Shown: positions 1 through 9,409, counted from the stretch's first letter. The stretch: 25,808 nt of DNA from an uncultured Synergistaceae bacterium (GCA_902489135.1 CABTYW010000026.1:1-25808); one strand, 5' to 3'. Notes: generated by a model not told the origin, from the letters alone. Program-made: numbers and translations.

Positions 1-853
1 CGCCGATGACCACCACAAGGAGGATCTCGTAGGTCATGGCGGAAGTGAAACTTTTGGCCTGCACCGACGTCTGGTACATGGCCAGCATGGCGCCGGCGAT
101 GCCCGTGAAGAACGAGGAAATGCAGAACGCCAGCTCTTTGTGCTTCGCCAGGTTGATTCCCATGGCCTCCGCGGCGATCTCGTTGTCCTTGATGGCGCGG
201 ATGGCACGGCCGTAGGTGGAGTTGATGAGCATAACCATCAGGGCGATGCACAGACCGGCAATCACCATGGGCACCGTAGTGGACATATAGACGGACACGG
301 AGCCGTCGGCACCGAGGATGTTGAAGTCGTTGAAGGTGGTAAAGAGTCTCAGCATGTTGGAGCCGTTGGTGATGGGCCCCAGGCCGTTCCACTGGAAAAT
401 GGCGCGGATAATCTCGGCGAAACCCAGAGTGGCGATGGCGAGATAATCGCTTTTAAGCCTCAGCACCGGCAGGCCGATGAGCCATGCGAACAGCGCCGAG
501 ACGATGCCGCCCAGGAACATGGCGATGAACCACGGCAGCGTAAACTGAACAATGCCGCCGCCGAAGTACTGATACACAATGGGACGGGAGACCACGGGAA
601 TGGTGAAAATACAGTAGACATAGGCGCCGATAAGCATAAATCCCGCCTGTCCCAGGGAGAAAATGCCCGTAAAACCGTTGAGCAGGTTCATGGAAACGGC
701 CACAAGCGCATAGACGGCACCCTTTTTCAGCACCGTGAAGAGCATTGACCGCGCCGGCAGGTACTGTTCGGCCACGAAAGCGGCGATGTAGAGGGCGACG
801 ATGAGAATGCCGCTGATAACGCGGGCCCGGTGTTGTTCTTCTCTGTCGATCAT
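1..853 (-). CDS. livM: LivM-type branched-chain amino acid ABC permease (partial)
   Basis: Inner-membrane permease of a branched-chain amino acid ABC importer, pairing with LivH. The frame is open from the ATG at 853 to the window edge (284 codons), so the C-terminus is missing. My translation gives a hydrophilic start (MIDREEQHRARVI), then hydrophobic helices with family-typical stretches such as MNLLNGFTGIFSLGQAGFM near residue 55 and LRLKSDYLAIATLGFAEIIR, the LivM loop region. An AGGTG lies six bases before the ATG and overlaps the livH stop. An in-frame GTG at 862 would add three residues but lacks a comparable ribosome site. It follows livH by 9 bases, so the two are co-transcribed and probably coupled. 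The ATPases LivG and LivF are expected just beyond the left edge (inference). Confidence 0.95.
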   Translation of the reverse strand, partial: MIDREEQHRARVISGILIVALYIAAFVAEQYLPARSMLFTVLKKGAVYALVAVSMNLLNGFTGIFSLGQAGFMLIGAYVYCIFTIPVVSRPIVYQYFGGGIVQFTLPWFIAMFLGGIVSALFAWLIGLPVLRLKSDYLAIATLGFAEIIRAIFQWNGLGPITNGSNMLRLFTTFNDFNILGADGSVSVYMSTTVPMVIAGLCIALMVMLINSTYGRAIRAIKDNEIAAEAMGINLAKHKELAFCISSFFTGIAGAMLAMYQTSVQAKSFTSAMTYEILLVVVIG

Positions 854-862
854 GGCCGTCAC

Positions 863-1783
863 CTACACTTTATCCGCATGTTCTTCGCCGAAAAGCCCCG
901 TGGGCTTGACGAGAAGAATGACGATGAGCAGCGCGAACGTAAAGGCGTCGGAGAACGTGGCAAGTCCCAGAGGACGCGCAATGAACCCCAGCTTGAACAG
1001 AATGACGTCCAGTCCCTTGATGATGTTCTCGCAGATGCCGATGATAAACGCTCCGATAACGGCGCCGGGAACGGAGCCGATGCCGCCGAACACGGCGGCG
1101 ACGAAGGCCTTCAGTCCGGGCATGGCGCCGGAAGTTTGGATGACCGTGGAGTAGTTGGTGAAGTACAGCACCGAACCGACGGCGGCCAGGAACGAACCGA
1201 TGACAAAAGTGGCCGAAATGACGCTGTCGATTTTGATGCCCATGAGCAGACTGGTTTCAAAATCCTTGCTGACGGCGCGCATGGCCATGCCGATTTTAGT
1301 CTTGTTGATCAGTTCAACGAGGATAAAGGTCAAAAAAATCGTCAAGAAAGGCGTGATGACAGTGACCATCGTGGTCGTCGCGCCGGCAAGCGTGATGGAC
1401 TTCGAGATGAAGGGAATTTTGGGATAGAACTGATTGAGGCCGCCGGTGATGTAGAGCACCAAATTTTGAAGGGTGTAGCTGACGCCGATGGCTGAAATCA
1501 TGACGCTCATTCTCGGGGCGGACCGTAGCGGGCGGTAGGCCGTGCGCTCAATGAAAAAGCCGATAAGCGACGTCAAAATCAGTACCAGGGGCACGGAGAC
1601 GTACAGCGGCATTACCGCCGACATATAGACCAAGAGGATGCCCGCCACCATGAACACGTCGCCGTGGGCGAAGTTGATGAGACGCAGAATGCCGTACACC
1701 ATGGTGTAGCCGATGGCGATCAGCGCGTACTGGCCTCCCACGGAGATGCCCGACAGCAGGTAGGGAAAAACCGTTTTCCACAT
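863..1783 (-). CDS. livH: LivH-type branched-chain amino acid ABC permease
   Basis: Second membrane subunit of the branched-chain amino acid importer; 306 residues, normal for LivH. The translation shows the family pattern: SGISVGGQYALIAIGYTMVY near the N-terminus, then the LINFAHGDVFM motif typical of LivH, about eight hydrophobic segments, and the loop MGIKIDSVISATF near the middle. It ends in PTGLFGEEHADKV. I chose ATG 1783 (MWKTVFPYLL) because family similarity starts there and AGGGAG lies 11 bases upstream. A longer reading from 1864 adds an arginine-rich stretch that does not look like protein. It lies 131 bases after livJ, separated by a stable hairpin, and 9 bases before livM. Confidence 0.95.
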   Translation of the reverse strand: MWKTVFPYLLSGISVGGQYALIAIGYTMVYGILRLINFAHGDVFMVAGILLVYMSAVMPLYVSVPLVLILTSLIGFFIERTAYRPLRSAPRMSVMISAIGVSYTLQNLVLYITGGLNQFYPKIPFISKSITLAGATTTMVTVITPFLTIFLTFILVELINKTKIGMAMRAVSKDFETSLLMGIKIDSVISATFVIGSFLAAVGSVLYFTNYSTVIQTSGAMPGLKAFVAAVFGGIGSVPGAVIGAFIIGICENIIKGLDVILFKLGFIARPLGLATFSDAFTFALLIVILLVKPTGLFGEEHADKV

Positions 1784-1823
1784 GAGGGGAACAACTCCCT
1801 TTCTGATAAGATATGAACGCGCA

Positions 1824-1860
1824 GGGCGCAGCAAAGGAAGTTGACGTCCTCGCCGCGCCC
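1824..1860 (-). promoter_or_regulatory. Intercistronic hairpin between livJ and livH
   Basis: Nine-base arms (1824-1832 and 1852-1860) pair with a single G-U, enclosing a 19-base loop that can pair further. No T-run follows, so it is not an intrinsic terminator. Such hairpins after a binding-protein gene commonly protect the upstream mRNA from 3' decay and raise binding protein over permease. That role is an inference here. Confidence 0.5.
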
Positions 1861-1914
1861 TCATGAACTGACTCGAAAACGGTCAGGAAAATGAACGCCT
1901 GATTTTTGCGCTGA

Positions 1915-3084
1915 CTACTGCGCGCTCTTGACGGTGCTCAGGTGGTGCTCCGCCAGGAAGTCCCACTGTCCGGTTTCGAAGTTGACGGTCTTCAGGAAGG
2001 CGGAGTCGCGGACGGCGTCACCGTTTTTATCGAAGGAGATCATGCCGCTGACGCCCTTGTATTTCACGTTCCACAGAGCCTTGTTGACGTCGCGGGAATC
2101 GGGAGAGGCCGAGGCTTTCAGGGCTTCAAGAGCCACATAATAGGCATCGTAGCCCATGACGGAAACCGCGGCGATCATGTCGTTGCCGCCGTTGTTGGTC
2201 ATGGCCTCGGAATCGTCGTGCAGCCACTGTTTGAAGTTCTTGTCGAACTCGGGAGAACCGCCTTCCTGGTAGAAGGTGGAAACGATGAGGCGCACGTGAG
2301 CGTCTTTGGCCGCTTCGGCCGTCTTGTTGCTGTCAAGGGTGTCGCTGCCCAAAATGGGGAACTGAGCGCCCTGAGCGCCGGCCTGAGCGATGATCTGCGT
2401 GGAGTAAGCCAGCGAAGTGGGGCAGAAGAACACTTCGGCGCCGTACATCTTGGCGTTGGTCAGATAGGACGTGAAGTCGGAGTTGCCCGTGGGGAAGGTG
2501 TCGTCGATGACCTTGCCGCCCAGCTTCTCGAAGGCTTCCTTGAAGTAATGGCAGAGGCCGATGTCGTAGTCGTTGCCCAGCTCGCCGATGCAGTAGGCCG
2601 TGCGGGCCTTGAGGTCGTTGTAGGCGTAGTCGGCGAGGACGGTGCCCTGGAACGGATCGAGGAAGCACACGCGGAAGTAATGCGTGTTGCCCGCCGTGAC
2701 CTGGGGGTTGGTGCAGGAAACGCCGATGGCGGGAATGCCCGCGTCGGCGAAATAGCGGGAGCCGGCGATGGACACCGCCGAACCGTAGGAGCCCAGAACC
2801 ACCGATACGCCGGCGCTGACCAGTTTTTGAGCTGCCGAAGGCGCCTTGTCGGGAGACGATCCGTTGTCGGCATAAACCAGCTCCACCTTGTATTTCTCGC
2901 CGTTGATGACCACCGTGGGCGTCTCGTGGAAACCGAACTGTGAGCCCAGAGTTTCCTGCTTTCCGCCGGCGCCGCTGTCGCCTGAGGCCGGTTGGAAAAT
3001 TCCGATGCGGACCACTTTGTCCGCCGCAAAAGCCGATGAAGCCAGAAGTCCGAAAGCCAGTGCCGATGCAATTAATCTTTTCAT
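1915..3084 (-). CDS. livJ: LivJ-type periplasmic branched-chain amino acid binding protein
   Basis: Periplasmic substrate-binding protein of the Liv importer (Peripla_BP_6 / ANF-receptor fold), 389 residues. Residues 1-20 (MKRLIASALAFGLLASSAFA) form a signal peptide with an AFA cleavage site and no lipobox cysteine, pointing to a soluble periplasmic protein. The mature part begins with KVVRIGIFQPASGDSGAGGKQ, the usual first strand and loop of this family. It continues with DNGSSPDKAPSAAQKL, the family's conserved segment. ATG 3084 was chosen because the signal peptide starts there and AAAGGAG lies upstream. An ATG ten codons earlier would spoil the signal. It is first gene of the operon, with a near-consensus promoter. 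The ligand is likely an aliphatic amino acid, but LivJ homologues also bind other amino acids and amides. Confidence 0.93.
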   Translation of the reverse strand: MKRLIASALAFGLLASSAFAADKVVRIGIFQPASGDSGAGGKQETLGSQFGFHETPTVVINGEKYKVELVYADNGSSPDKAPSAAQKLVSAGVSVVLGSYGSAVSIAGSRYFADAGIPAIGVSCTNPQVTAGNTHYFRVCFLDPFQGTVLADYAYNDLKARTAYCIGELGNDYDIGLCHYFKEAFEKLGGKVIDDTFPTGNSDFTSYLTNAKMYGAEVFFCPTSLAYSTQIIAQAGAQGAQFPILGSDTLDSNKTAEAAKDAHVRLIVSTFYQEGGSPEFDKNFKQWLHDDSEAMTNNGGNDMIAAVSVMGYDAYYVALEALKASASPDSRDVNKALWNVKYKGVSGMISFDKNGDAVRDSAFLKTVNFETGQWDFLAEHHLSTVKSAQ

Positions 3085-3135
3085 TGTCCAATACGCTCCT
3101 TTCGGGATGTTCATGTTCCAGCAGAACTATCAGCA

Positions 3136-3164
3136 ATTATAAGTCCCTTTTAGTTACTTTTCAA
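3136..3164 (-). promoter_or_regulatory. Sigma-70 type promoter of the liv operon
   Basis: On the minus strand TTGAAA (3159-3164) and TATAAT (3136-3141) are separated by exactly 17 bases. Initiation near 3129 would leave a leader of about 45 bases before livJ. This is one of the best promoter matches in the window. Confidence 0.8.
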
Positions 3165-3260
3165 TCGTTAAAAATATGTCCATGAAAAAGCCTGTCTTTG
3201 TCGGCAAAAAATTCGCTGATGAGCGCTGCATTTTTAAGTATTCTGCCGCATAAATGAAAC

Positions 3261-3315
3261 AAAAAAAAGCACCGGCTCCGCAGTTCCCTTCGCAGGGACC
3301 TACGGAACCGGCGCT
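3261..3315 (-). terminator. Rho-independent terminator after the MATE gene
   Basis: On the minus strand a long GC-rich stem (about 3269-3315, with small mismatches) is followed by eight T residues (3261-3268). It lies 55 bases after the stop of the upstream MATE gene and separates it from the liv promoter. Confidence 0.88.
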
Positions 3316-3370
3316 TCTCTGTAATTTCCAAAAGACCGGGGGCAATGCGATGGCGCTTTCAAGAAGATTC

Positions 3371-4711
3371 TCAGCGGAAACTCCCGTCCCAGCGAATTTT
3401 TCGAAAGCACCACAGCAACGCCGCCGTGCTGAGAGTCCACGTAAAGGGATAGACGGCGTACAGGAGACGGATGTCGTGATGACGGGGCATGAGAATTTCG
3501 AGATACGTCACGCGAATGATGCACCAGCACAGCAGCATCACCGCCATGGGGACGACGGCTTTTCCGAGGCCGCGAAGGATGCCCGCCATACAGTGAGTCA
3601 GAGCGGGCAGAAAATAAAACGGCGTGGAGATCATGGCCTGCATGACGCCGAAATGGACCACTTCGGGAGTGCCGTTGAAAGCGCCGATAAGGCCGGGCGC
3701 CGCAAATCGCAGCGCCATGGCCAGCGTCTCCGAAAGGGCGGCTCCCGTGAGCAGCGCGAAGCGGGCTCCGCGACGGGCGCGTTCCCACTCTCCCGCTCCC
3801 ATGTTTTGACTGATAAATGTGGTGATGGACAGCGCGAAGCTTGAAATGGGAATAAAAGCGAAGCCCTCAAGCTTCAAAAAAGTGCCGCTTCCGGCAACGG
3901 CCATGGCGCCGAAGGAGTTGATGTGCGCCTGAACCACCATGTTGGCGAAGGCGATAATGGAATTCTGAAGTCCCGACGGAATGCCCATGTGAAGGATGGA
4001 CTTCATCAGCGGCAGGTCCGGCCGCAGTCGCTTCAGCGAAAGGGCATATTCGGCGTCCTTTCTCATGAGGTGGCGAAACCCCAGGGCCGCGCTGGCGGCC
4101 TGCGACACTACCGTGGCCCAGGCGACGCCCGCCACGCCCCAGCCGAAGGCGATGACGAAGATCAGGTCGAGAAACACATTGACCACCGACGAGAAAATCA
4201 GGTAATACAGGGGATGGCGGCTGTCGCCCAAAGCCTGGAGAATTCCGTTGACGCAGTTGTAGAGCACGGCCGAGAGCAGTCCGGCGAAGTAAATCCTGAA
4301 ATACACCAGAGCGTCGGGCATCACCGACGGGGGCGTTCCCATAACTCTCAGCACCCACGGCGAAAACACCACTCCCAGGACGGACAGAGCCAGCCCCGCC
4401 GACAGCGCCAGACACAGCGTCGTGTGAATGGATCGCAGAACGTTCTCTCGATTTTGGGCTCCGTACCAGCGCGCGATAATCACGCCGGCGCCTACGAACA
4501 CGCCCTGAAGAAATCCGATGACGAGAAAAGTGCTGTGCCCCGACGAGGCAACGGCGGCCAAGGCGTCACTGCCGATGAAATTGCCCACAACCAGAGAGTC
4601 CACAGTGTTGTACATTTGCTGAAAGAAGTTTCCCAGAATGAGCGGCAGCGCGAAGAAAATGACCGTGCGCCCAATGGGGCCGTCGGTAAGCCGTGGAGAC
4701 GTTTTTTTCAT
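3371..4711 (-). CDS. MATE family multidrug/cation exporter
   Basis: Inner-membrane exporter of the MATE family (MatE PF01554), driven by Na+ or H+. It has 446 residues, the usual length for about 12 helices in two homologous bundles. The N-terminal LTDGPIGRTVIFFALPLIL and FFQQMYNTVDSLVVGNFIG are hallmarks of the DinF/NorM-like branch common in anaerobes. The repeat half shows SGLQNSIIAFANMVVQ and ALSITTFISQNMGAG. AGAGG stands nine bases before the ATG. It is a single gene with its own terminator, divergent from glyA. The substrate cannot be read from the sequence. It differs clearly from the second MATE gene at the right end and is not a recent duplicate. Confidence 0.92.
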   Translation of the reverse strand: MKKTSPRLTDGPIGRTVIFFALPLILGNFFQQMYNTVDSLVVGNFIGSDALAAVASSGHSTFLVIGFLQGVFVGAGVIIARWYGAQNRENVLRSIHTTLCLALSAGLALSVLGVVFSPWVLRVMGTPPSVMPDALVYFRIYFAGLLSAVLYNCVNGILQALGDSRHPLYYLIFSSVVNVFLDLIFVIAFGWGVAGVAWATVVSQAASAALGFRHLMRKDAEYALSLKRLRPDLPLMKSILHMGIPSGLQNSIIAFANMVVQAHINSFGAMAVAGSGTFLKLEGFAFIPISSFALSITTFISQNMGAGEWERARRGARFALLTGAALSETLAMALRFAAPGLIGAFNGTPEVVHFGVMQAMISTPFYFLPALTHCMAGILRGLGKAVVPMAVMLLCWCIIRVTYLEILMPRHHDIRLLYAVYPFTWTLSTAALLWCFRKIRWDGSFR

Positions 4712-5022
4712 GGGGGAAAACCTCTTTCATTGATCTTTGCGAAAAATCGGCGTCGAAGACGCACCGGGCGGAGGAAAAAAGAGAGGCGCTTTTTATGCGC
4801 GGGCCGTCGTTTCTTTTCGCCCGTTTCGATGCGGCGCAAAAGGAACAGTTTCTCAGGTACGCTTTGACGGGAAGACCTCAAAGGCGAAGCCCTTTGTTCC
4901 ATTCTATCAAAAAACGAAAGACTCAGGGCATGACCGCGGAATTGTGAAATAAAATAATTTCACGGGGTGACGTTTGGCAAACTCGGAAAACTTTTTTGCG
5001 TTTTGAGCCATGGAACGCGCCA
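4712..5022. promoter_or_regulatory. Divergent intergenic region with a perfect dyad (4944-4963)
   Basis: No gene is visible between the MATE and glyA starts. The notable element is the dyad GTGAAATAAAATAATTTCAC at 4944-4963, with two perfect 7-base arms around a 6-base AT spacer, which looks like a repressor or activator site. I could not place a convincing -35/-10 pair for the MATE gene. A TAGAAT near 4909-4914 on the minus strand is a weak candidate. Confidence 0.4.
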
Positions 5023-5080
5023 TATAATTAAAGCATCCTTTGTATATGCTTTTGACAGATAGGCTTAAATGCTGTAATCT
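5023..5080 (+). promoter_or_regulatory. Probable glyA promoter region with inverted repeat
   Basis: A perfect TATAAT sits at 5023-5028 without a good -35. A perfect TTGACA sits at 5052-5057, followed by TGTAAT at 5073-5078 (15-base spacing) or TAATCT at 5075-5080 (17). The arms AAAGCAT (5030-5036) and ATGCTTT (5046-5052) form an inverted repeat touching that -35 box, so regulation by a DNA-binding protein is possible. Confidence 0.5.
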
Positions 5081-5147
5081 TTCTTAGGTATAGTAATTGT
5101 TTTACATTCATATATTTTGTGACTACGGAAAGGTCAGGTGCGCATCA

Positions 5148-6407
<1,260 letters not shown>

Positions 6408-6450
6408 GAATCTCAGGGCGTTTCGGCCGCTTTTTTGAAAAAAATATGAA

Positions 6451-6485
6451 GGAACCGCCGAGGGAAAACTTCGGCGGTTCCTTTT
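6451..6485 (+). terminator. Rho-independent terminator of glyA
   Basis: Two perfect 11-base arms (6451-6461 and 6471-6481) around a 9-base loop, running into four or five T residues. It lies 43 bases after the glyA stop. Confidence 0.85.
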
Positions 6486-6560
6486 GTTCGAAGGGCGGCG
6501 CTCAAGGGGCCGCGTTCGGGGACAATTCCCGCGGGCGATAGCGTTAAAACCGTCAAGCTC

Positions 6561-6569
6561 TGGTATAAT
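6561..6569 (+). promoter_or_regulatory. Extended -10 promoter of mnmE
   Basis: TGGTATAAT at 6561-6569 is an extended -10 (TGN plus a perfect TATAAT). No good -35 is present, which is normal for this class. Initiation near 6576 leaves a leader of about 43 bases. Confidence 0.6.
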
Positions 6570-6618
6570 TGGGGCAAAGCGGAATGGATCAAAAGCTCCG
6601 CTGAAAGGAGGAGCAGTC

Positions 6619-7986
6619 ATGTTCGACGATACCATTGCGGCGATTTCAACGGCCTGGGGAAACAGCGGCATTGCCATCGTGAGAATGTCCGGGGCGGAGT
6701 CATGGAATATCGCGGAGAAATTGGTGCGCTTTTTTTCCGACGCCCCGATGAAATCCCGATTTGTCCGCAACGCCGTGCTGCTGGACGAAGCGGGAGAGGT
6801 GATCGATCACATTCTCGTGCTCCCCTTCCGCGGGCCTCACAGCTATACCGGCGAGGATCAGGTGGAGCTTCACTGTCACGGCGGAAGTCTTGTCGCTCAA
6901 CGCTGCCTTGAACGGTGCATTTCCTGCGGAGCCCGTCCGGCTCTTCCCGGGGAGTATACCCGCCGCGCCTTTGAGAACGGACGCCTTGACCTATCGCAGG
7001 CCGAGGCCGTGGGGGCTTTGATTCAGGCGCGCAGCAACGAAGCGCTCCGCGCCGCCAATCGAACGCTGGACGGTCAGCTGACGCGGGCGGTGACGGAAAT
7101 CTATGACGAGTTGACGTCGCTGGGCGCCGAAGTCGAAGTGGGGCTTGATTTTCCCGAGGAAGATGTGCCCTATGTTTCCGACGAGACGCTGGCCGACCGG
7201 CTTGAAGTGGTGCGCCAGTCCCTTTCTGAGCTGCTGGAGCGCTGTTCTTCCGGGGTGATTTTGCGCGAGGGCATCAGGGTGGCTTTGGTGGGGCGCCCCA
7301 ACGCCGGAAAATCGTCGCTGCTCAACGCGCTCCTCAAGGAATCCCGTGCCATCGTCACGGCCATTCCCGGAACGACGCGCGACGTCATCGAGGCGGTGTT
7401 GACCTTTCGCGGAGTGCCGCTGAGATTGGTGGACACGGCGGGCATTACCGACACCTCTCGTGACGAGGTGGAAGCCCTGGGCGTTCAAAGAGCCTGCGCG
7501 GTGATGAAGGACGCCGATGTGCGCCTGTGGGTCATCGACGGCAGCGAGCCCCTTCATCAGGAGGACGTCGACCGCGTCCGCGACATTGAAGATACGCCGC
7601 ACATTGTGGTGCTCAACAAGGCCGACCTGCCTCAGAAGATCAGCGAGGCTTCGCTGACGGCGCTTCTGCCGGCCAGCACGGTGATCTCCGTTTCGGCTTC
7701 TCACGGAACGCATCTTGAAGAGCTGAAAGAATCCATTGTGGGCCTAGCCAGCGGCGCCGGTGCCCTCGACACGGGGCTCAACGCCAGCAGCCGCCAGGTT
7801 GATGAGCTTCGAAGCGCCATAAACTCCATTGACGAGGGATTGAAAGCGCTCAACGACGGCCTTGACCAGGCTTTGGTTTCCGGCTGCGTCAACGGCGCCA
7901 GAAAGGCGCTGATCCGCATTTTGGGCGGCGAGCGCGACGAAGATCTGCTCAACGAGATCTTCAGCACCTTCTGTATCGGCAAATAG
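6619..7986 (+). CDS. mnmE: tRNA modification GTPase MnmE
   Basis: Cytosolic GTPase that works with MnmG to place the (carboxymethyl)aminomethyl group on uridine 34 of certain tRNAs, using 5,10-methylene-THF. It has 455 residues, normal length. The N-terminal folate-binding domain shows IAAISTAWGNSGIAIVRMSG and SYTGEDQVELHCHGG. The inserted G domain shows G1 GRPNAGKSS (225-233), G2 TTRD (252-255), G3 DTAG (272-275) and G4 NKAD (333-336). The protein ends in FCIGK, the conserved catalytic C-terminal motif. AGGAGG lies seven bases before the ATG at 6619. MnmG is not nearby. Confidence 0.98.
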   Translation: MFDDTIAAISTAWGNSGIAIVRMSGAESWNIAEKLVRFFSDAPMKSRFVRNAVLLDEAGEVIDHILVLPFRGPHSYTGEDQVELHCHGGSLVAQRCLERCISCGARPALPGEYTRRAFENGRLDLSQAEAVGALIQARSNEALRAANRTLDGQLTRAVTEIYDELTSLGAEVEVGLDFPEEDVPYVSDETLADRLEVVRQSLSELLERCSSGVILREGIRVALVGRPNAGKSSLLNALLKESRAIVTAIPGTTRDVIEAVLTFRGVPLRLVDTAGITDTSRDEVEALGVQRACAVMKDADVRLWVIDGSEPLHQEDVDRVRDIEDTPHIVVLNKADLPQKISEASLTALLPASTVISVSASHGTHLEELKESIVGLASGAGALDTGLNASSRQVDELRSAINSIDEGLKALNDGLDQALVSGCVNGARKALIRILGGERDEDLLNEIFSTFCIGK

Positions 7987-8075
7987 CCGTCCCCGGCCGC
8001 CGCGACAAAGGCCGCAAAACCTTGGCAAGGCGCAAGCCGCGTCACGGCGCGAAGCGAAGTCGTCCTTCAGGGGGC

Positions 8076-8103
8076 TTGAATAGTTTTCGGCATTTGCTAT
8101 AAT
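8076..8103 (+). promoter_or_regulatory. Promoter of the folT transcription unit
   Basis: TTGAAT (8076-8081) and a perfect TATAAT (8098-8103) are 16 bases apart, and the -10 is preceded by TGC (extended -10). Initiation near 8110 places the riboswitch at the very start of the RNA. No clear terminator separates mnmE from this promoter. Confidence 0.75.
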
Positions 8104-8121
8104 ATGTGAAAATTAAATAAC

Positions 8122-8227
8122 GGAGAGCAGAGTAAAAACCGATGCGTCAAGTGCCGACTGTACAGGGAGTTGACAGACGGACGAAAAACCCTTGGGTTTG
8201 CGGTGTCGGATTTTGCATCCCGCTGCT
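8122..8227 (+). ncRNA. THF riboswitch aptamer (folate-sensing leader of folT)
   Basis: The leader matches the tetrahydrofolate riboswitch layout. P1 forms between AGCAG (8126-8130) and CTGCT (8223-8227). Next comes AGTAAAAACCGA aligned with the conserved AGUAG...P2 strand, then GATGCGTCAAGTG aligned with the conserved GCGUUAAGUG. The 3' side has GCGGTGTCGGATTTTGCATC, close to the consensus GGUG...AUUGCAUC that forms the ligand site. P2 pairs ACCGA with TCGG(A)T-type bases near 8206-8213. The class is known to sit before folT and folate genes and to lower expression when reduced folate is plentiful. The gene downstream is folT, which agrees. Assignment is from memory of the consensus. Confidence 0.85.
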
Positions 8228-8284
8228 GCATATCGAGGAATGTACCTCCCTATGCGGTAAGAGATCGCTACTGCATAAGGAGGT
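8228..8284 (+). promoter_or_regulatory. Expression platform: mutually exclusive RBS-hiding and RBS-freeing hairpins
   Basis: Hairpin one pairs 8244-8259 with 8269-8284: ACCTCC with GGAGGT, and TATGCGGTA with TACTGCATA, with one C-A mismatch. It buries the whole ribosome site AAGGAGG (8277-8283). Hairpin two pairs GCATA (8228-8232) with TATGC (8251-8255) and GAGG (8235-8238) with CCTC (8245-8248), using the same bases and freeing the site. The 5' arm of hairpin two can extend two bases into the P1 strand. Ligand-stabilised P1 would then favour hairpin one and switch folT off at translation (inference). Confidence 0.75.
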
Positions 8285-8292
8285 CTTATTGT

Positions 8293-8868
8293 ATGTTTTT
8301 GTCGAAGGACGAAGTTGGCGAAAACCGTTGGCTCCAATCCCTGAGGGAGCTGAAGTCGCTGCGCACCGTGACGTTTTGCGGCGTCATGTGCGCCTTGGCC
8401 GTCATCATCAGTTCAGTGGCCACCATCAGACTGGGCCCCTACGTGAAAGTGGGGTTTTCCGGGCTGCCCAATCACATGGTGGAATTTCTGTTCGGCCCCG
8501 CCGTGGGCGCGCTTTTTTCGGGCGTCCTTGAAGTGCTGAAGTACGTGCTCCGTCCCGACGGCCCCTACTTTGTGGGCTTTACCGTCAGCGCCGTACTGGG
8601 AGGAATTATTTTCGGCTCCATGCTGTACCGCCGTCCGCTGACGATCTGGAGAGTTCTGGCGGCACAGGTGCTTGTCAAAACCATCGTCAATCTGGGACTG
8701 AACACTCTGTGGCTGGTCATCCTTTACCGCAAAGCCGTCTGGGTTATTTTCCCCGCACGGCTGACCGCCAATCTGATTCGCCTGCCCGTGGACACCGTCA
8801 TTATGTATCTGCTGCTCAAAGTGGTGCAAAGATCGGTTCTGCCCGCTTTCACCCGAAAAACGGCGTAA
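8293..8868 (+). CDS. folT: Folate ECF transporter S component (FolT)
   Basis: Substrate-binding membrane subunit of an energy-coupling factor importer for folates; 191 residues, normal for an S component with six helices. After a charged N-terminus, the first helix reads TVTFCGVMCALAVIISSVAT, with the small-residue face that contacts EcfT. The stretch KVGFSGLPNHMVEFLFGPAVGALFSGVLEVL matches the FolT family. The end is positively charged (RSVLPAFTRKTA). AGGAGG lies nine bases before ATG 8293. An open frame from 8170 runs through the riboswitch and is not coding. No EcfA/EcfT genes adjoin, so it presumably uses a shared ECF module. The riboswitch supports folate as ligand. Confidence 0.88.
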   Translation: MFLSKDEVGENRWLQSLRELKSLRTVTFCGVMCALAVIISSVATIRLGPYVKVGFSGLPNHMVEFLFGPAVGALFSGVLEVLKYVLRPDGPYFVGFTVSAVLGGIIFGSMLYRRPLTIWRVLAAQVLVKTIVNLGLNTLWLVILYRKAVWVIFPARLTANLIRLPVDTVIMYLLLKVVQRSVLPAFTRKTA

Positions 8869-8885
8869 AGGGGCAAAAATCAAAG

Positions 8886-8915
8886 CGGAGCTCCCTTCCG
8901 GGGCCCCGTTTTTTT
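8886..8915 (+). terminator. Rho-independent terminator of folT
   Basis: A GC-rich stem (8886-8908, one A-C mismatch and one G-U) is followed by seven T residues (8909-8915), 18 bases after the folT stop. Confidence 0.8.
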
Positions 8916-8916
8916 C

Positions 8917-9409
8917 TGCGAGGTGCCTCTCGTTTTGATGTGTGCCCGCGGCACCCGTTGCCGAAGAGCCGCCCGGCAGGGGCCAGCCTTGGTGAGAAGA
9001 TCGGGGAACTGACACTGGAATTTTCCGGCAGAAAAGGCGGCGCGACGCACATAGTCCCGGCGGGGCGGCGGAGATGCCGGCCCGCGTGCGGGGTGCGGGG
9101 ATAAATTTTGGACGGTGAAGGCTAGGGCGAGGCTTCGCAAGCTTAAAATCGCCGGGAAGCTCCCGGCGGAGGCGGACAAAGCCGAAGAGAGCCAAAAACG
9201 AGGGATGTGAAAGCCCCGAATTTCCGTACAGCGGGGCCGAGATATAAAAACGACTCAAGAAAATCCGGCGAAGTCCGTCGGGCATTTCCTGAGCTCACAA
9301 GCCGCCTCGAAAGCGGTCACGCCGCCCCGTTGCCGGGGGATTGGGGGTGAAACCGTCCGTTGATTTCGCCGCGGTCCGCCAAGTCCTGCGGAAAAAAACG
9401 CATTATACA
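8917..9409. other. Intergenic stretch without a recognisable gene
   Basis: About 490 GC-rich bases. Open frames exist on both strands but none has a ribosome site, a recognisable domain or sensible composition. The clearest structure is a perfect hairpin at 9150-9168 (8-base arms, 3-base loop), which on the minus strand runs into ATTTT. The stretch could be a decayed gene or an untranslated RNA; nothing decides this by eye. Confidence 0.4.

Noticed and set aside
8170..8292. N-terminal extension of FolT by 41 residues
   Set aside because: This stretch is the riboswitch aptamer and platform; the ATG at 8293 has an ideal AGGAGG at nine bases and matches the family start.
8413..9285. Minus-strand open frame of 290 codons across folT and the downstream gap
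   Set aside because: Its second half is antisense to folT and its first half crosses the folT terminator; no ribosome site or recognisable domain.
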